This document shows positions 40,386 through 50,316 of a DNA stretch of 64,000 bases, one piece after another. The stretch is from positions 103,207 through 167,206 of the forward strand of contig PKYN01000009.1 in NCBI GenBank assembly GCA_003132665.1, written 5' to 3'. This DNA is from Actinomycetota bacterium. Its GTDB lineage: Bacteria; Actinomycetota; Thermoleophilia; Gaiellales; Gaiellaceae. The position numbers were made by a program, and so were the translations under genes. The stretch's first letter is position 1, and each line of letters begins with the position of its first letter. The notes beneath the pieces are model-generated. The model ran no database searches and was not told where the DNA came from. It saw only the letters and a program-made list of their open reading frames with translations.

Positions 40386-42523
40386 GCCGGGCTCTCCCTT
40401 CGCGAGTGGAAGCGGCGCAGCCGCAAGGAGTTCGTAACGACGAAGACGCTGGAGAAGGCCATCGCCGCCGCCGCGACGATCGGATTGAGTAGGCCGCTCA
40501 CCGCGAGCGGTATCGCGGCCACGTTGTAGGCGAAGGCCCAGAAGAGATTGCCCTTGATCGTGCGCAGCGTCCGTCGCGCCAGGCGGATTGCGTCGGCGGC
40601 GGCGCGCAGGTCGCCCGAGACGAGCGTCAGGTCGGAGGCCTCGATCGCCACGTCGGTGCCGCTGCCGATCGCCAGCCCGAGGTCGGCCTGGGCGAGAGCG
40701 GGCGCGTCGTTGACGCCGTCGCCGACCATCGCGACCACCCGGCCCGCTTCCTGCAGGCGCTGCACCTCGGCGACCTTGTCGGCCGGGAGTACCTCCGCCA
40801 GCACGCGCTCGATTCCGACCTCGCGGGCAACCGCCTCCGCGATCGGCTTCGCGTCGCCCGAGAGAAGCACCGGCGTCAGTCCGAGCCGTTTCAGTTCGGC
40901 GATCGCCTCGGCACTCGTGGACTTGACTCGGTCCCTCACCTCGAGCGTGGCGCGCTCGAGGCCGTCCCAGGAGACGGCGATCCGTCCGTCGCTTCGCCCG
41001 ACGGTGACCTCATGCCCGTCTACCGTGCCGGAGACGCCGCTGCCCGGTTGACTTCGGAAATCGGAAACGGAGGGGAGTGTGCCCAGCTCGGCGCGGGCCG
41101 CGCGGGCGACCGCCTCCGCGATCGGATGCTCCGAGGCGGCCTCGACCGCTCCGGCCAGACGCAGCACCTCGGCGCGCGTGGCGCCGGCCGTCAGGCTCAA
41201 ATCGGCCAGCTCCATCTTCCCCTCGGTGACGGTGCCGGTCTTGTCGAGCACTATCGTGTCGATCTTGCGCGTCTGCTCCAGGATCTGCGGGCCCTTGATC
41301 AGGATGCCGAGCTGGGCGCCGCGGCCGGTTCCGACCATCAGCGCCGTCGGCGTCGCCAGCCCGAGCGCACAGGGGCAGGCGATGATCAGCACCGCGACCG
41401 CCGCCGTGAAGGCGGCCGAAGCCGAGCCGCCGAAGGCGAGCCAGCCCGCGAGAGTCGCAAGCGAGATCAGGATCACAACCGGGACGAAGACCGCCGAGAT
41501 GCGGTCGGCCAGCCGCTGCACGGGCGCCTTGCCCGACTGCGCGGCTTCGACCAGGCCTGCGATCTGCGCCAGCGCGGTGTCCGCGCCGACCCTGGTTGCG
41601 CGTACCACCAGGCGGCCGTAAGTGTTGACCGTCGCCCCGGCCGCCTCGTCGCCGGGCACGACCTCCACCGGCAGCGACTCGCCGGTCAGGAGCGACTCGT
41701 CGAGCGCCGAGGCTCCTTCCACGACGATCCCGTCCGTCGCCAGCTTCTCACCCGGTCGCACGACGAACAGGTCGCCTACGACCAACTCGTCGATCGGTAC
41801 CAATACTTCCTCGCCGCCGCGCAAGACACGTGCCTCCTTGGCGCCGAGCTCGAGCAGCTTTCGGATCGCCTCCGAGGAGCGCCCCTTGGCCCGCGCCTCG
41901 AGGTAGCGGCCGAGCAGGATCAAAGTGGTGATCGCCGCCGCGGCCTCGAAGTAGGTGCTCGCGGCCAGGCCGCCGACGAGGACTACCGTCGACCAGCCCC
42001 AGGCGGCCAGGGTGCCCATCGAGATCAGCGTGTCCATCGAGGCATCGGCGTGGCGTGCGTTCTTGAGCGCTACGCGGTGGAAGCCGATCCCGCTCCAGAA
42101 AACGACCGGAGTCGCCAGCGCCAGGGCCAGCCACTCCCAGCCGGCGAACTGAAGCGGCGAGATCATCGCCGCCAGCGCCACCGGCACGGTTAGCAAGATC
42201 GCCACGGCGAGCCTCAGCCGGAGCTTTTTCAGCGGCTCGTCGGGATGGTGCTGCGCGTGCTCCTCGGCGCCGCCGCGATACAGATGATCCGCCGCGAGCG
42301 GGCTGGCGCCGTAGCCGATCGACTCGACGGCTTCGACCAACTCGTCCTCTGTCACAGATGGGTCGCACTGGACGGTCGCCTGCTCGGTTGCAAAATTGAC
42401 CGTCGCCTCGACGCCCTCCAGCTTGTTCAGCTTTCGCTCGATGCGTGCCGCGCAGGAGGCGCAGGTCATGCCCGTGAGGTCGAGGCGCAGCTCGCGCTCA
42501 CTCGTCGAGGATCCGCCCGCCAT
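40382..42523 (-). CDS. copA: copper-exporting P1B-type ATPase
   Basis: 713 aa from ATG 42523. In order: one heavy-metal domain with GMTCASC (Cys21, Cys24), eight membrane helices including the CPC metal site ([13 protein letters not shown]), the phosphorylation motif DKTGTVTEG, the nucleotide-binding HP (SEHPIAEAV) and [17 protein letters not shown] with the CsoR context indicates Cu(I) export. The frame is open much further upstream, but that is the shadow of dxs. The start overlaps the copZ stop by one base (TAATG). Confidence 0.95.
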   Translation of the reverse strand: MAGGSSTSERELRLDLTGMTCASCAARIERKLNKLEGVEATVNFATEQATVQCDPSVTEDELVEAVESIGYGASPLAADHLYRGGAEEHAQHHPDEPLKKLRLRLAVAILLTVPVALAAMISPLQFAGWEWLALALATPVVFWSGIGFHRVALKNARHADASMDTLISMGTLAAWGWSTVVLVGGLAASTYFEAAAAITTLILLGRYLEARAKGRSSEAIRKLLELGAKEARVLRGGEEVLVPIDELVVGDLFVVRPGEKLATDGIVVEGASALDESLLTGESLPVEVVPGDEAAGATVNTYGRLVVRATRVGADTALAQIAGLVEAAQSGKAPVQRLADRISAVFVPVVILISLATLAGWLAFGGSASAAFTAAVAVLIIACPCALGLATPTALMVGTGRGAQLGILIKGPQILEQTRKIDTIVLDKTGTVTEGKMELADLSLTAGATRAEVLRLAGAVEAASEHPIAEAVARAARAELGTLPSVSDFRSQPGSGVSGTVDGHEVTVGRSDGRIAVSWDGLERATLEVRDRVKSTSAEAIAELKRLGLTPVLLSGDAKPIAEAVAREVGIERVLAEVLPADKVAEVQRLQEAGRVVAMVGDGVNDAPALAQADLGLAIGSGTDVAIEASDLTLVSGDLRAAADAIRLARRTLRTIKGNLFWAFAYNVAAIPLAVSGLLNPIVAAAAMAFSSVFVVTNSLRLRRFHSRRESPA

Positions 42524-42726
42524 TACGTCGCCTCGTAGCCGGCTTCCTCGATCGCGGCGCGGAGTGCCGCATCGTCCAGATTCTCGCCCGTCACGGTCAC
42601 CAGCTTCGTGTCGAGATCGACGTCCACCGAACGCACGCCGGCAAGCGCCGACAGTTCTTGAGTGACCGCGGCCTTGCAGTGGCCGCAGCTCATGTCGGGG
42701 ACTGTGTAGATCGCAACGTCGCTCAT
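42523..42726 (-). CDS. copZ: CopZ-like copper chaperone
   Basis: 67 aa from ATG 42726, after a GGGAGA-type ribosome site. A single heavy-metal-associated domain with MSCGHC (Cys14, Cys17). It would pass Cu(I) to CopA, encoded immediately downstream. First gene of the copZ-copA-csoR operon. Confidence 0.92.
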   Translation of the reverse strand: MSDVAIYTVPDMSCGHCKAAVTQELSALAGVRSVDVDLDTKLVTVTGENLDDAALRAAIEEAGYEAT

Positions 42727-42744
42727 TTCCCGTCTCCCTTTCTT

Positions 42745-42765
42745 GTATACCTGTAGGGGGTATAG
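42745..42765 (-). promoter_or_regulatory. CsoR operator upstream of copZ
   Basis: GTATACCTGTAGGGGGTATAG: TAT ends flanking a G-tract pseudo-palindrome (ATACCCCCTACAGGTAT on the coding strand), the form of known CsoR operators. It is 18 bp upstream of the copZ start, where binding would block transcription. Confidence 0.75.
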
Positions 42766-42876
42766 CAAAACCACGCAGGTACGCGCTCACTGATTGCCTT
42801 CGATGCCCCAACGGGCGGGTCTCACGCCCCCGGAGAGCCGCCGCGGTGATGTCTGTCGCTGGAACGCCCGGCCGGG

Positions 42877-44796
42877 CTAGGCGGGCTTGGCTGCCAAGAG
42901 AGCCGCCTCGACCTGCTCGGCGATGTGCTTGCCGGTGAAACCGACCTCGTTGTGCAGGAGCGCCGGCGCGCCGTGGGTGATGAAGCGATCGGGCAGGCCG
43001 ATGCGAATGATCCGCGGCGCCTGCTCGTGCTCCGAGAGCAGCTCCCAGCAGGCCGTACCGAAGCCGCCCGCCAGCACGCCCTCCTCGACCGTCACGAGCA
43101 GCTCGTGCTCGCTCGCGAGGCCGCGCAGGAACTCGGCGTCGAGCGGCTTGGCAAAGCGTGCGTCGGCGACCGTCACCTCGAGACCGCGCTTGGCAAGCAG
43201 GTCGGCTGCCTCGAGCGCCTTCTGGACGCCGCTGCCGTAGCCGACGAGCGCTACCCGTTCGCCTTCGCGCAGCAGCTCCGCCGTACCGATCTCGAGCTGC
43301 TCCGGCTCGGCCGGTAGCGACGCGCCCGTACCCGTGCCACGCGGGTAGCGCAGCGCGATCGGACCGTCGTCGTAGAGGAGCGCCGTATGCAGCATGTGCA
43401 CGAGCATCGCCTCGTCGCGCGGGGCCATCAGCACGATGTTCGGCAGCGAGCGCAGGTAGGCGATGTCGAAGGCGCCGTGGTGCGTCGCGCCGTCCTCGCC
43501 GACGAGACCGGCGCGGTCGATCGCAAAAACAACGTTCAGACGCTGCAGGCACACGTCGTGAAGGATCTGATCGTAGGCGCGCTGCAGGAAGGTGGAGTAG
43601 ATCGCGCAGACGGGCTTCGCGCCCTGGAGCGCCAGTCCGGCGGCGAACAGCACCGCCTGTTGCTCGGCGATCCCGACGTCGAAGTACCGCTCCGGCAGCG
43701 CCTTCTGGAGGAGATTGAGGCCCGTGCCCGAGCTCATCGCGGCCGTGATGCCGATGATGCGCTCGTCGCGGCGGCACTCCTCGACCAGTGCGCCTCCGAA
43801 GACTGTCGTGTAGTCCGGCGGCCCCGCTGTGGCCGACGCCTTCGCGCCGTTCGGCTTGCCGTTCGCGATCGACTTCGGGTTCGCCGCGTGCCATTTCTCC
43901 ATGCCGGCCATGCCGCCCTCTTCCGCCGGCGCAAAACCCTTTCCCTTGACCGTCGCGACGTGGACGACGACCGGACGCTGGGCGCCTAGCGCGGCGGCCA
44001 TCGCCGAGCGCAGCGCCTTCACGTCGTGCCCGTCGACGACGCCGACGTAGGCGAAGCCGAGCTCCTCCCAGAGCAGGCCGACTGCGTGCAAGGCCCTGAG
44101 CGAGCCCTTGACCTGTCGCCCCAACCGGTCGAAAGCGCCGCCGATCCCGTCCGGCAGCTGGCGCAGACGATCCTCCACGCCCTCGCGAGCGTGCCAGAGG
44201 TTCGAGTTCAGCCGAGCCCGCGTCAGCAGGCGGGAGAGCGCGCCGACGTTGGGCGCGATCGACATGCCGTTGTCGTTCAGCACGACGACGATGGGCGTTT
44301 CGAGGCCGCCCGCCTGGTGGATCGCCTCGTAGGCGGCGCCCCCGGTCATTCCGCCGTCGCCGATCACCGCGACCACGCGCCCGTCCTCGCCGATTCCCTG
44401 CCGCATCGCCTCCTTGAAGCCGACCGCGCAGCCGATCGAGGTCGAGGCATGTCCGCCGCCGGCCACATCGTGCTCGGACTCGAAGATCGAGCAGAAGGGC
44501 GCCAGCCCGCCGTAGGAGCGAATCGTGGCTAGATCGTCGCGCCGGCCCGTGATCACCTTGTGCGGATAAGCCTGGTGGCCGACGTCCCAGATGACCTTGT
44601 CGCGCGGCGAATCGAGCACCGAGTGGATCGCGACCGCGAGCTCGCAGGCGCCGAGGTTGGCGGCGAAGTGCCCACCGACCTCCCCGACGGTTTCGATGAT
44701 CTCTTCGCGAATCTCCTGTGCCAGCTGCTGCAGCTCATCGTCGCTCAGCTTGTGGAGGTCTTGCGGCAGGGTGATTCGATCGAGCAGGCGCGCCAT
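42877..44796 (-). CDS. dxs: 1-deoxy-D-xylulose-5-phosphate synthase
   Basis: 639 aa from ATG 44796, the family length; the frame runs on to 45009 but that part is not conserved. TPP enzyme joining pyruvate and glyceraldehyde-3-phosphate at the entry of the MEP isoprenoid pathway. Motifs: [15 protein letters not shown], the TPP motif [13 protein letters not shown] to LNDNGMSI, and the pyrimidine-domain [15 protein letters not shown] with a C-terminal [10 protein letters not shown]. Divergent from the pirin gene. Confidence 0.96.
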   Translation of the reverse strand: MARLLDRITLPQDLHKLSDDELQQLAQEIREEIIETVGEVGGHFAANLGACELAVAIHSVLDSPRDKVIWDVGHQAYPHKVITGRRDDLATIRSYGGLAPFCSIFESEHDVAGGGHASTSIGCAVGFKEAMRQGIGEDGRVVAVIGDGGMTGGAAYEAIHQAGGLETPIVVVLNDNGMSIAPNVGALSRLLTRARLNSNLWHAREGVEDRLRQLPDGIGGAFDRLGRQVKGSLRALHAVGLLWEELGFAYVGVVDGHDVKALRSAMAAALGAQRPVVVHVATVKGKGFAPAEEGGMAGMEKWHAANPKSIANGKPNGAKASATAGPPDYTTVFGGALVEECRRDERIIGITAAMSSGTGLNLLQKALPERYFDVGIAEQQAVLFAAGLALQGAKPVCAIYSTFLQRAYDQILHDVCLQRLNVVFAIDRAGLVGEDGATHHGAFDIAYLRSLPNIVLMAPRDEAMLVHMLHTALLYDDGPIALRYPRGTGTGASLPAEPEQLEIGTAELLREGERVALVGYGSGVQKALEAADLLAKRGLEVTVADARFAKPLDAEFLRGLASEHELLVTVEEGVLAGGFGTACWELLSEHEQAPRIIRIGLPDRFITHGAPALLHNEVGFTGKHIAEQVEAALLAAKPA

Positions 44797-44953
44797 CGCG
44801 CGAGACCTTACCTCCTGCGGACCGCGCGGCGAAGAGTGTGTAGGCACGCCCAAAGTTATAGACCGAAAGCGGCGACCTGACACACCGCTGGTTTCCTCGC
44901 GAAGCGCGCGGGTAACTGTGGCGTGTCGCCCGGAGAGGAAGAGAGGAGTAGTA

Positions 44954-45898
44954 GTGGACACGAACCCGCGCCCGCGCACCGTTGCCAAAATCATCGATCC
45001 GCAGCCCACGCTGGAGGGAGCGGGCGTGAAGCTGAAGCGCTCGATCGGAGGCCGGGCGCTCGACTACCTCGATCCCTTCCTGCTGCTCGACCACTTCGAG
45101 TCGGACGATCCGGAGGATTACCTGGCCGGCTTTCCGCTCCATCCGCACCGCGGCATCGAGACGGTCACCTACATGCTCGCGGGTGAGGTCGATCACAAAG
45201 ACACGCTCGGTCATGCCGGCGCCATCGGCCCGGGCGACGTGCAATGGATGACGGCCGGCGGCGGCCTGATGCACGAGGAGATGCCCAGGCCGCGCGACGG
45301 AAAGATGGGCGGCTTCCAGCTCTGGGTCAACATGCCGGCCAGGCTGAAGATGTCAGCCCCGCGCTACCAGGAGGTGGCCGCCGCGAGCATCCCCTCATTC
45401 GTGCGCGAGGACGGCGTACGCGTACGGGTCGTGGCAGGCGCGGCCGGCAGTGTGACGGGCCCGGTGACCGAGATCTACGCCGAGCCGGAGTACATCGACG
45501 TCGAGCTGCCGGCCGGTTGCAGCTTCGTTCAGCCGGTCACGCGCGGGCACAACGCCTTTGCCTACGTCTTCCGCGGCGAGGGTAACTTCGGCGTCGGCTG
45601 CGATCTCGGCTATCGCGGCGAGCTGGACGGGCAGCTCGCGTACGCTCCCCAGCTCGTCGTCTTCGGCGACGGCGACGAAGTACGCGTCGAGACAGATGGC
45701 GAGGGAGTCCGCTTTCTGCTGGTCTCGGGCGCACCCCTCGCCGAGCCGATCGCCCGCTACGGCCCCTTCGTCATGAACAACGAGGAGGAGCTGATGTGGG
45801 CGCTGAACGATCTGCGCGAGGGCTCGTTCATCTGGCACGACGACCCCGATTGGGCGCGGGCGCGGCAGACCTGGCGCGAGTCGCCGCAGGCAGGATGA
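44954..45898 (+). CDS. pirin-family bicupin
   Basis: 314 aa from GTG 44954 after GAGAGGAG. The N-terminal pirin motif with the metal His/Glu set is seen in FPLHPHRGIETVTYML, DTLGHAGAIGPGDVQWMTAG and HEEMPR, followed by a second cupin. Pirins bind iron; some are quercetin dioxygenases, others redox regulators. Role here unknown. Confidence 0.9.
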   Translation: MDTNPRPRTVAKIIDPQPTLEGAGVKLKRSIGGRALDYLDPFLLLDHFESDDPEDYLAGFPLHPHRGIETVTYMLAGEVDHKDTLGHAGAIGPGDVQWMTAGGGLMHEEMPRPRDGKMGGFQLWVNMPARLKMSAPRYQEVAAASIPSFVREDGVRVRVVAGAAGSVTGPVTEIYAEPEYIDVELPAGCSFVQPVTRGHNAFAYVFRGEGNFGVGCDLGYRGELDGQLAYAPQLVVFGDGDEVRVETDGEGVRFLLVSGAPLAEPIARYGPFVMNNEEELMWALNDLREGSFIWHDDPDWARARQTWRESPQAG

Positions 45899-45935
45899 GC
45901 GTCCGGAGTTGAAGCCTCTCCGATGCTCCATCTCC

Positions 45936-47369
45936 CTATGGCGCGGGTAGCCGGAAAGCCCGCCGAGCCAGCCCACAGGCCAGCTCCCCGGCGAGCCAGG
46001 CGGCGTCCTCCTCCGCCAGCGCTCCGTCCAGCACGCGGCTCGCCAGCCACGAGCAGGTCGCGCGGCGCCAGATGTCGTGGCGGGCGGGGATGGCAACAAG
46101 GTTGTGCGCGTCGTCGGCGAAGCCGGAGAGGTTCTGGAAGCCGGCTGTCTCGGTGACCGAGTCGAGGTAGCGGCGCGTGCCGTTCGGGCTGTCGTTGAAC
46201 CACCAAGGCGGTCCGAGCAGCACGGCCGGGTAGTGGCCGGCCAGCGGCGCCAACTCGCGGCTGTAGCCCGCCTCGTCGAGGGTCGAGAGGATCAGGTGCA
46301 GAGCCGGATCGCTGCCGTGATCGACGAGGAGCGGGCGTAGGCCGCGCGTCCAATCCACGGAGATCGGGATGTCGCCGCCGATGTCGATGCCGAAGCGCTC
46401 GGCCAGCTTCGGGTTGTGGTCGCGCACGCTGCCGGCGCGGATCTGCATGACCAGCCCGTCCTCACGGCTCATGCGGGCCGACTCCCAGAGCACGTGCGCC
46501 GCGAAGCGGTCGGGCTCGCCCGGCTCGAGCTCGCCGGCCAGCGCGCGCCGGAAGATCGCCTCCGCCTCGGCGTACGCCAGCCGCTCGCTTTGCACCGACT
46601 CGACGGCGTGGTCGGTGGCCTTCGCGCCGAGCTCGATGAACTGCCTGCGCTGCTGCTCGATCGCCACGACAAAGTCCTCGTAGCCTGCGATCTCGAGTCC
46701 GCAGACCCGCTCGAACTGCGCGAGCGCCCCGCGCCAGCCCGGCGCCCCGATCGCGACGATCGCCCGGGGGCGGAAGGTCGGACACACCCGCCCTGTGAGG
46801 CCGTCGGCGTGCAGGCGCCGGTGCGCGGTCAGATCGGACTCGGCCGCGTCACTGGTCGCAAGCAACTCGATCTCGAAGCGATCGAGCAGCGCCCTCGGCG
46901 CGAGCTCCGGCGAGGCGAGCCGGGCGGCGACCTGGTCGTAGATCGCGTCGGCGCTCGCGGCCGAGAGGCGCTCCTCGACTCCGAACACGTCCGCGAGCGT
47001 CGCGCTCAGCCAGAGCCCGCTCGGCGTGCCGGCGAAGAAGCGGAAGCTGTTGGCCAGGAGCTGCCAGATCTTACGGTCGTCCTCCTCCGCCGGGCTGCCG
47101 TCGAGTGGCCGCAGGCCCAGCTCCTCGAGTGGTATCCCCTGCGAGTAGAGCATGCGCAGGATGTAGTGGTCGCCCGTGACGAAGAGACGTCCGGGCGGGC
47201 CCAGGCGCGCTTCGGGCTCGGCCAGCAACTCGACCGGGACGTGGCCGTGCGGGCTGACGATCGGAAGCCCGGCGACCCCGTCGTAGAGGCGACGCGCCAG
47301 TGCTCGCTGCGCTGCGCTCGCGCCCAGGAGCCGGTCGGGATCGAGCCGCTCAGACTCCGCGGAAGGCAT
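45936..47369 (-). CDS. uxaC: glucuronate isomerase
   Basis: 477 aa. Isomerises D-glucuronate or D-galacturonate to the keto-hexuronate. Amidohydrolase-type start (SPHGHVPVELLAEP) and the conserved GDHYILRML, SVDWTRGLRPLL and WFNDSPNGTRRYL. ATG 47369 is preceded by GGAGG at 5 nt, better than ATG 47381. Overlaps the SDR stop by 20 bp. Third gene of a three-gene hexuronate operon. Confidence 0.93.
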   Translation of the reverse strand: MPSAESERLDPDRLLGASAAQRALARRLYDGVAGLPIVSPHGHVPVELLAEPEARLGPPGRLFVTGDHYILRMLYSQGIPLEELGLRPLDGSPAEEDDRKIWQLLANSFRFFAGTPSGLWLSATLADVFGVEERLSAASADAIYDQVAARLASPELAPRALLDRFEIELLATSDAAESDLTAHRRLHADGLTGRVCPTFRPRAIVAIGAPGWRGALAQFERVCGLEIAGYEDFVVAIEQQRRQFIELGAKATDHAVESVQSERLAYAEAEAIFRRALAGELEPGEPDRFAAHVLWESARMSREDGLVMQIRAGSVRDHNPKLAERFGIDIGGDIPISVDWTRGLRPLLVDHGSDPALHLILSTLDEAGYSRELAPLAGHYPAVLLGPPWWFNDSPNGTRRYLDSVTETAGFQNLSGFADDAHNLVAIPARHDIWRRATCSWLASRVLDGALAEEDAAWLAGELACGLARRAFRLPAP

Positions 47370-48195
47370 CCATGCCTCCATCCACAGTCACCACTGCGCC
47401 ATTGACGAACGAGGCGCCCGCACCCGCGAGCCAGAGCACCGTCGACACCAGCTCGCCGGGCGTTCCGAACCGCCCGGCCGGGGTCAGGCGAATCACGTTC
47501 TTGCCGCGATCGCTCAGGCTCCCGTCGGGCTCGAGCAGCAGCGCCCTGTTCTGATCGGCCAGGAAGAAGCCCGGCGCGATCGCGTTGACGCGCACCTTGC
47601 CCTCGTAGCGTCGCGCCATCTCGACGGCGAGCCAGCGGGTGAAGTTCTCGACCCCGGCCTTGGCGGCCGCGTAGGCGACGACGCGCGTCGTCGGTCGCCG
47701 CGCCGTCAGCGAGGAGATGTTGACGATCGAGCGGCCCTGCGGCTCGCCCTCGCACATCGCCTGCCCGAAGACGGCGCTCGGAAGCACCGTGCCAAGCAAG
47801 TTGAGCCGAACGGCCAGCTCGAAGTCCTCCGCCGCGACATCGAAGAACGATCTCGCCTCGTCCACGATCGTCCCGGGGACGTTGCCGCCGGCGGCATTGA
47901 CGAGCACGTCCACGCCACCCCAGCGCTCGATCAGCTCAGCGCGAGCGCTCTCCAGCTGCGCCCTTTTGGTCACGTCGGCCGCGATCCCGATCGCCTCGCC
48001 GCCCTCGCGGGAGATCGCCTCGACCACCACGTCGATCGGCTCTCGTCGCCGCGCCAACACGGCCACTTTCGCTCCGGCCCCCGCCAGGCCTCCGGCGATC
48101 GCGCCGCCGAGCGCACCGCTTCCGCCCGTCACCACGGCGACGCGCCCGTCCAGGCCGAAGAGGCGCGCCAAGAGGCTCTCTCGCTCGGGCGTCAC
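47350..48195 (-). CDS. SDR oxidoreductase, probable mannonate/fructuronate reductase
   Basis: 281 aa. Classical short-chain dehydrogenase: cofactor motif TGGSGALGG, NAAGGN, the catalytic Ser in NISSLT and Tyr-x3-Lys in AYAAAKAG. Sitting between uxaC and manD, it most likely links fructuronate and mannonate with NAD(P)H, the step done by UxuB in enteric bacteria. Function by context only. Confidence 0.85.
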   Translation of the reverse strand: MTPERESLLARLFGLDGRVAVVTGGSGALGGAIAGGLAGAGAKVAVLARRREPIDVVVEAISREGGEAIGIAADVTKRAQLESARAELIERWGGVDVLVNAAGGNVPGTIVDEARSFFDVAAEDFELAVRLNLLGTVLPSAVFGQAMCEGEPQGRSIVNISSLTARRPTTRVVAYAAAKAGVENFTRWLAVEMARRYEGKVRVNAIAPGFFLADQNRALLLEPDGSLSDRGKNVIRLTPAGRFGTPGELVSTVLWLAGAGASFVNGAVVTVDGGMDAFRGV

Positions 48196-48205
48196 GGCCG
48201 GTGCC

Positions 48206-49414
48206 TCACCAGCTCGTGACCGAGCCGTCGCGCAGGCGGGCGACCGGCAGATAGGTGCGCTTGTACGGGAAGCGCTCGACCAATCCTTCGTCCAGCTCGA
48301 CGCCGAGCCCCGGCTCTTCGCCCGGGTGCAGGTAGCCGCTCTCGAAGCGGTAGGAGTGGGGGAAGACGGCGTCGGTCTCGTCCGAGTGGCGCATGTACTC
48401 CTGGATGCCGAAGTTCGGCACCGAGATGCCGAAGTGCAGGTCGGCGGCCAGGCACACCGGCGAGAGGTCGGTGGCGCCGTGGCAGCCGGTGCGTACGTTG
48501 TGAAGCTCGCCGAGCGCGGCGATCTTGCGCAGATGCGTGAGCCCGCCCGAGTGGGCCGCGTCCATGCGGATGTAGTCGATCAGCTGCTCTTCGATCAGCT
48601 GCTGGCAATCCCAGATCGAGTTGAAGACCTCGCCGACCGCGATCGGAGTGGTCGTATGCCGGCGGATGACCCGGAACGACTCCTGTAGCTCGGCCGGCGT
48701 CGGATCCTCGAGCCAAAAAAGCGAGCAGTCTTCGATTCTCTTCCCCAGCTCGGCCGCCTCGATCGGGGTCAGACGGTGGTGTACGTCGTGCAGCAGGTGG
48801 AAATCGAAGCCGAGCTTCTCGCGCACGGCGTGCAGCATCTTGGGCACGAACTCGAGATAGGGGCGCGTCTCCCAGACCGTCTCCAGCGGCAGGTCGCCCT
48901 CGGCCGCCTCGTAGCGAAACGTCTCTTTGGTGATGCCGTACATCTTCTCCAGGCCCGGCACCAGCGTCTGTGCGCGCACCGCCCGGTAACCGTGCTCGAG
49001 AAAGCCCTCTACAGCGCGCAGGGTAGAGGGGATGTCGTCGCCGTTGGCGTGCCCGTAGACGAGCACGGCGTCGCGCGCCCGGCCGCCGAGGAGCTGGTAG
49101 ACGGGCATTCCGGCCGCCTTGCCCTTGATGTCCCAGAGTGCGACGTCGACGGCGCCGATCGCGTTCATCGTCACCGGCCCGCGGCGCCAGTAGGCGCCCT
49201 TGTAGAGGTACTGCCAGATGTCTTCGATCTGCCCGGCGTCGCGCCCGATCAAAAGAGGGCAGACGTGATCTTCGAGGTAGCTGGCGACCGCCAGCTCGCG
49301 CCCGTTCAAGGTCGCGTCTCCCAGCCCGGTCAGGCCCGACTCGGTGGTGATCTTCAGGGTGACGAAGTTCCTGCCCGGGCAGCAGGTAAACACCTTTGCC
49401 TCGACGATCTTCAT
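48206..49414 (-). CDS. manD: mannonate dehydratase-like enolase-superfamily protein
   Basis: 402 aa from ATG 49414, preceded by AGGTGG. The sequence fits Man[21 protein letters not shown] start, the metal-loop [10 protein letters not shown], the catalytic-region [23 protein letters not shown] and HGATDLSPV. ManD members dehydrate D-mannonate to 2-keto-3-deoxygluconate, though some paralogues use D-gluconate or are inactive. First gene of the operon, 10 bp from the SDR gene. Confidence 0.9.
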   Translation of the reverse strand: MKIVEAKVFTCCPGRNFVTLKITTESGLTGLGDATLNGRELAVASYLEDHVCPLLIGRDAGQIEDIWQYLYKGAYWRRGPVTMNAIGAVDVALWDIKGKAAGMPVYQLLGGRARDAVLVYGHANGDDIPSTLRAVEGFLEHGYRAVRAQTLVPGLEKMYGITKETFRYEAAEGDLPLETVWETRPYLEFVPKMLHAVREKLGFDFHLLHDVHHRLTPIEAAELGKRIEDCSLFWLEDPTPAELQESFRVIRRHTTTPIAVGEVFNSIWDCQQLIEEQLIDYIRMDAAHSGGLTHLRKIAALGELHNVRTGCHGATDLSPVCLAADLHFGISVPNFGIQEYMRHSDETDAVFPHSYRFESGYLHPGEEPGLGVELDEGLVERFPYKRTYLPVARLRDGSVTSW

Positions 49415-49525
49415 CTGCCACCTGTCCTCTCGATCGCTGCGAGCAGGATAACGAGCCATTCGCCCGAGAGCGGCACTACCGCCGCGGCGCTCGATTTCAT
49501 CGAGCGAGTCTGTTATTAAGCGGTC

Positions 49526-50310
49526 ATGTCGCGGTCGCGCCTCCTACTCCTCGTCGTTCTCGGCGTCGCGTTGTGCGGGCCGGCCGCGCTGGCCTCGAAG
49601 CCGCGCCACAAGCGCCGTGTCGCGCTGGTCTTTCCCTCGCCGGCGCAGGTTGCCGCCGCCAAGCGCTACGTCGGCTCGCGCGCCGGAATCGTCTCCTTCA
49701 CCGTCGTCGACCCGCGCGGCAAGCGCTATTCGTTTGGCGACGACCGCCAGTTCGTCTCGGCGTCGGTTGTCAAGGCGATGCTCATGACCTGCTTACTGGA
49801 CATCAGGTCGCTCGCGCACGAGCCGCTGAGCGCGACCGACCGCAGCGAGCTCCAGGCCATGATCACGTTGTCGGACAACGAAGCCGCGGACGAGATCTAC
49901 GACGAGGTCGGAGACGTCCACTTGTACAACCTCGCTCGCCGGCTGGGCATGCGCCACTTCTCGGTGCACGGTTACTGGGCAAACGCGGAGCTGACCACGA
50001 ACGATCAAGCTTTGCTGATGGAGAACCTGCCCCGGGCCATTTTCCCGCGCTACTACGCCTACGCTCGCTCGCTGCTCTCCTCGATCGTCTCCTGGGAGAG
50101 TTGGGGCATCCCACTGCGCGCCCGCGCGGCTGGAAGATCTTCTTCAAGGGCGGCTGGCGCGGAACCGATCGCGGCCAGCTGATACACCAGGTCGCCCGTC
50201 TCGAGCGACGCGGGCAGGTGGTCGTCATCTGCGTGCTGACCGACGGCGATTCCAGCTCGAGCTACGGTCAGGAGACTGTTCGCGGCATCGCGCAGAAGCT
50301 GCTCCGCTAG
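49526..50310 (+). pseudogene. secreted beta-lactamase-fold serine hydrolase, frameshifted
   Basis: Signal peptide, then a class A-type SxxK (Ser80-V-V-Lys83) and SDN (116-118). The frame then ends at 50182 in a nonsense Arg/Ala tail, while the expected third motif (KIFFKGGW) and the natural C-terminus to 50310 are in the next frame. One missing C in the CCC near 50109-50112 would restore a 260-residue protein. Either an inactivated gene or a homopolymer error. Intact relatives act as beta-lactamases or transpeptidase-like enzymes. Confidence 0.8.
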
Positions 50311-50316
50311 CGATCG

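Noticed and set aside
41012-42193. 393-aa plus-strand ORF
   Set aside because: Antisense to copA; no motif.
42524-43894. Upstream extension of the copA frame over copZ and dxs
   Set aside because: Arg-rich antisense-like translation with no domain; CopA starts at 42523.
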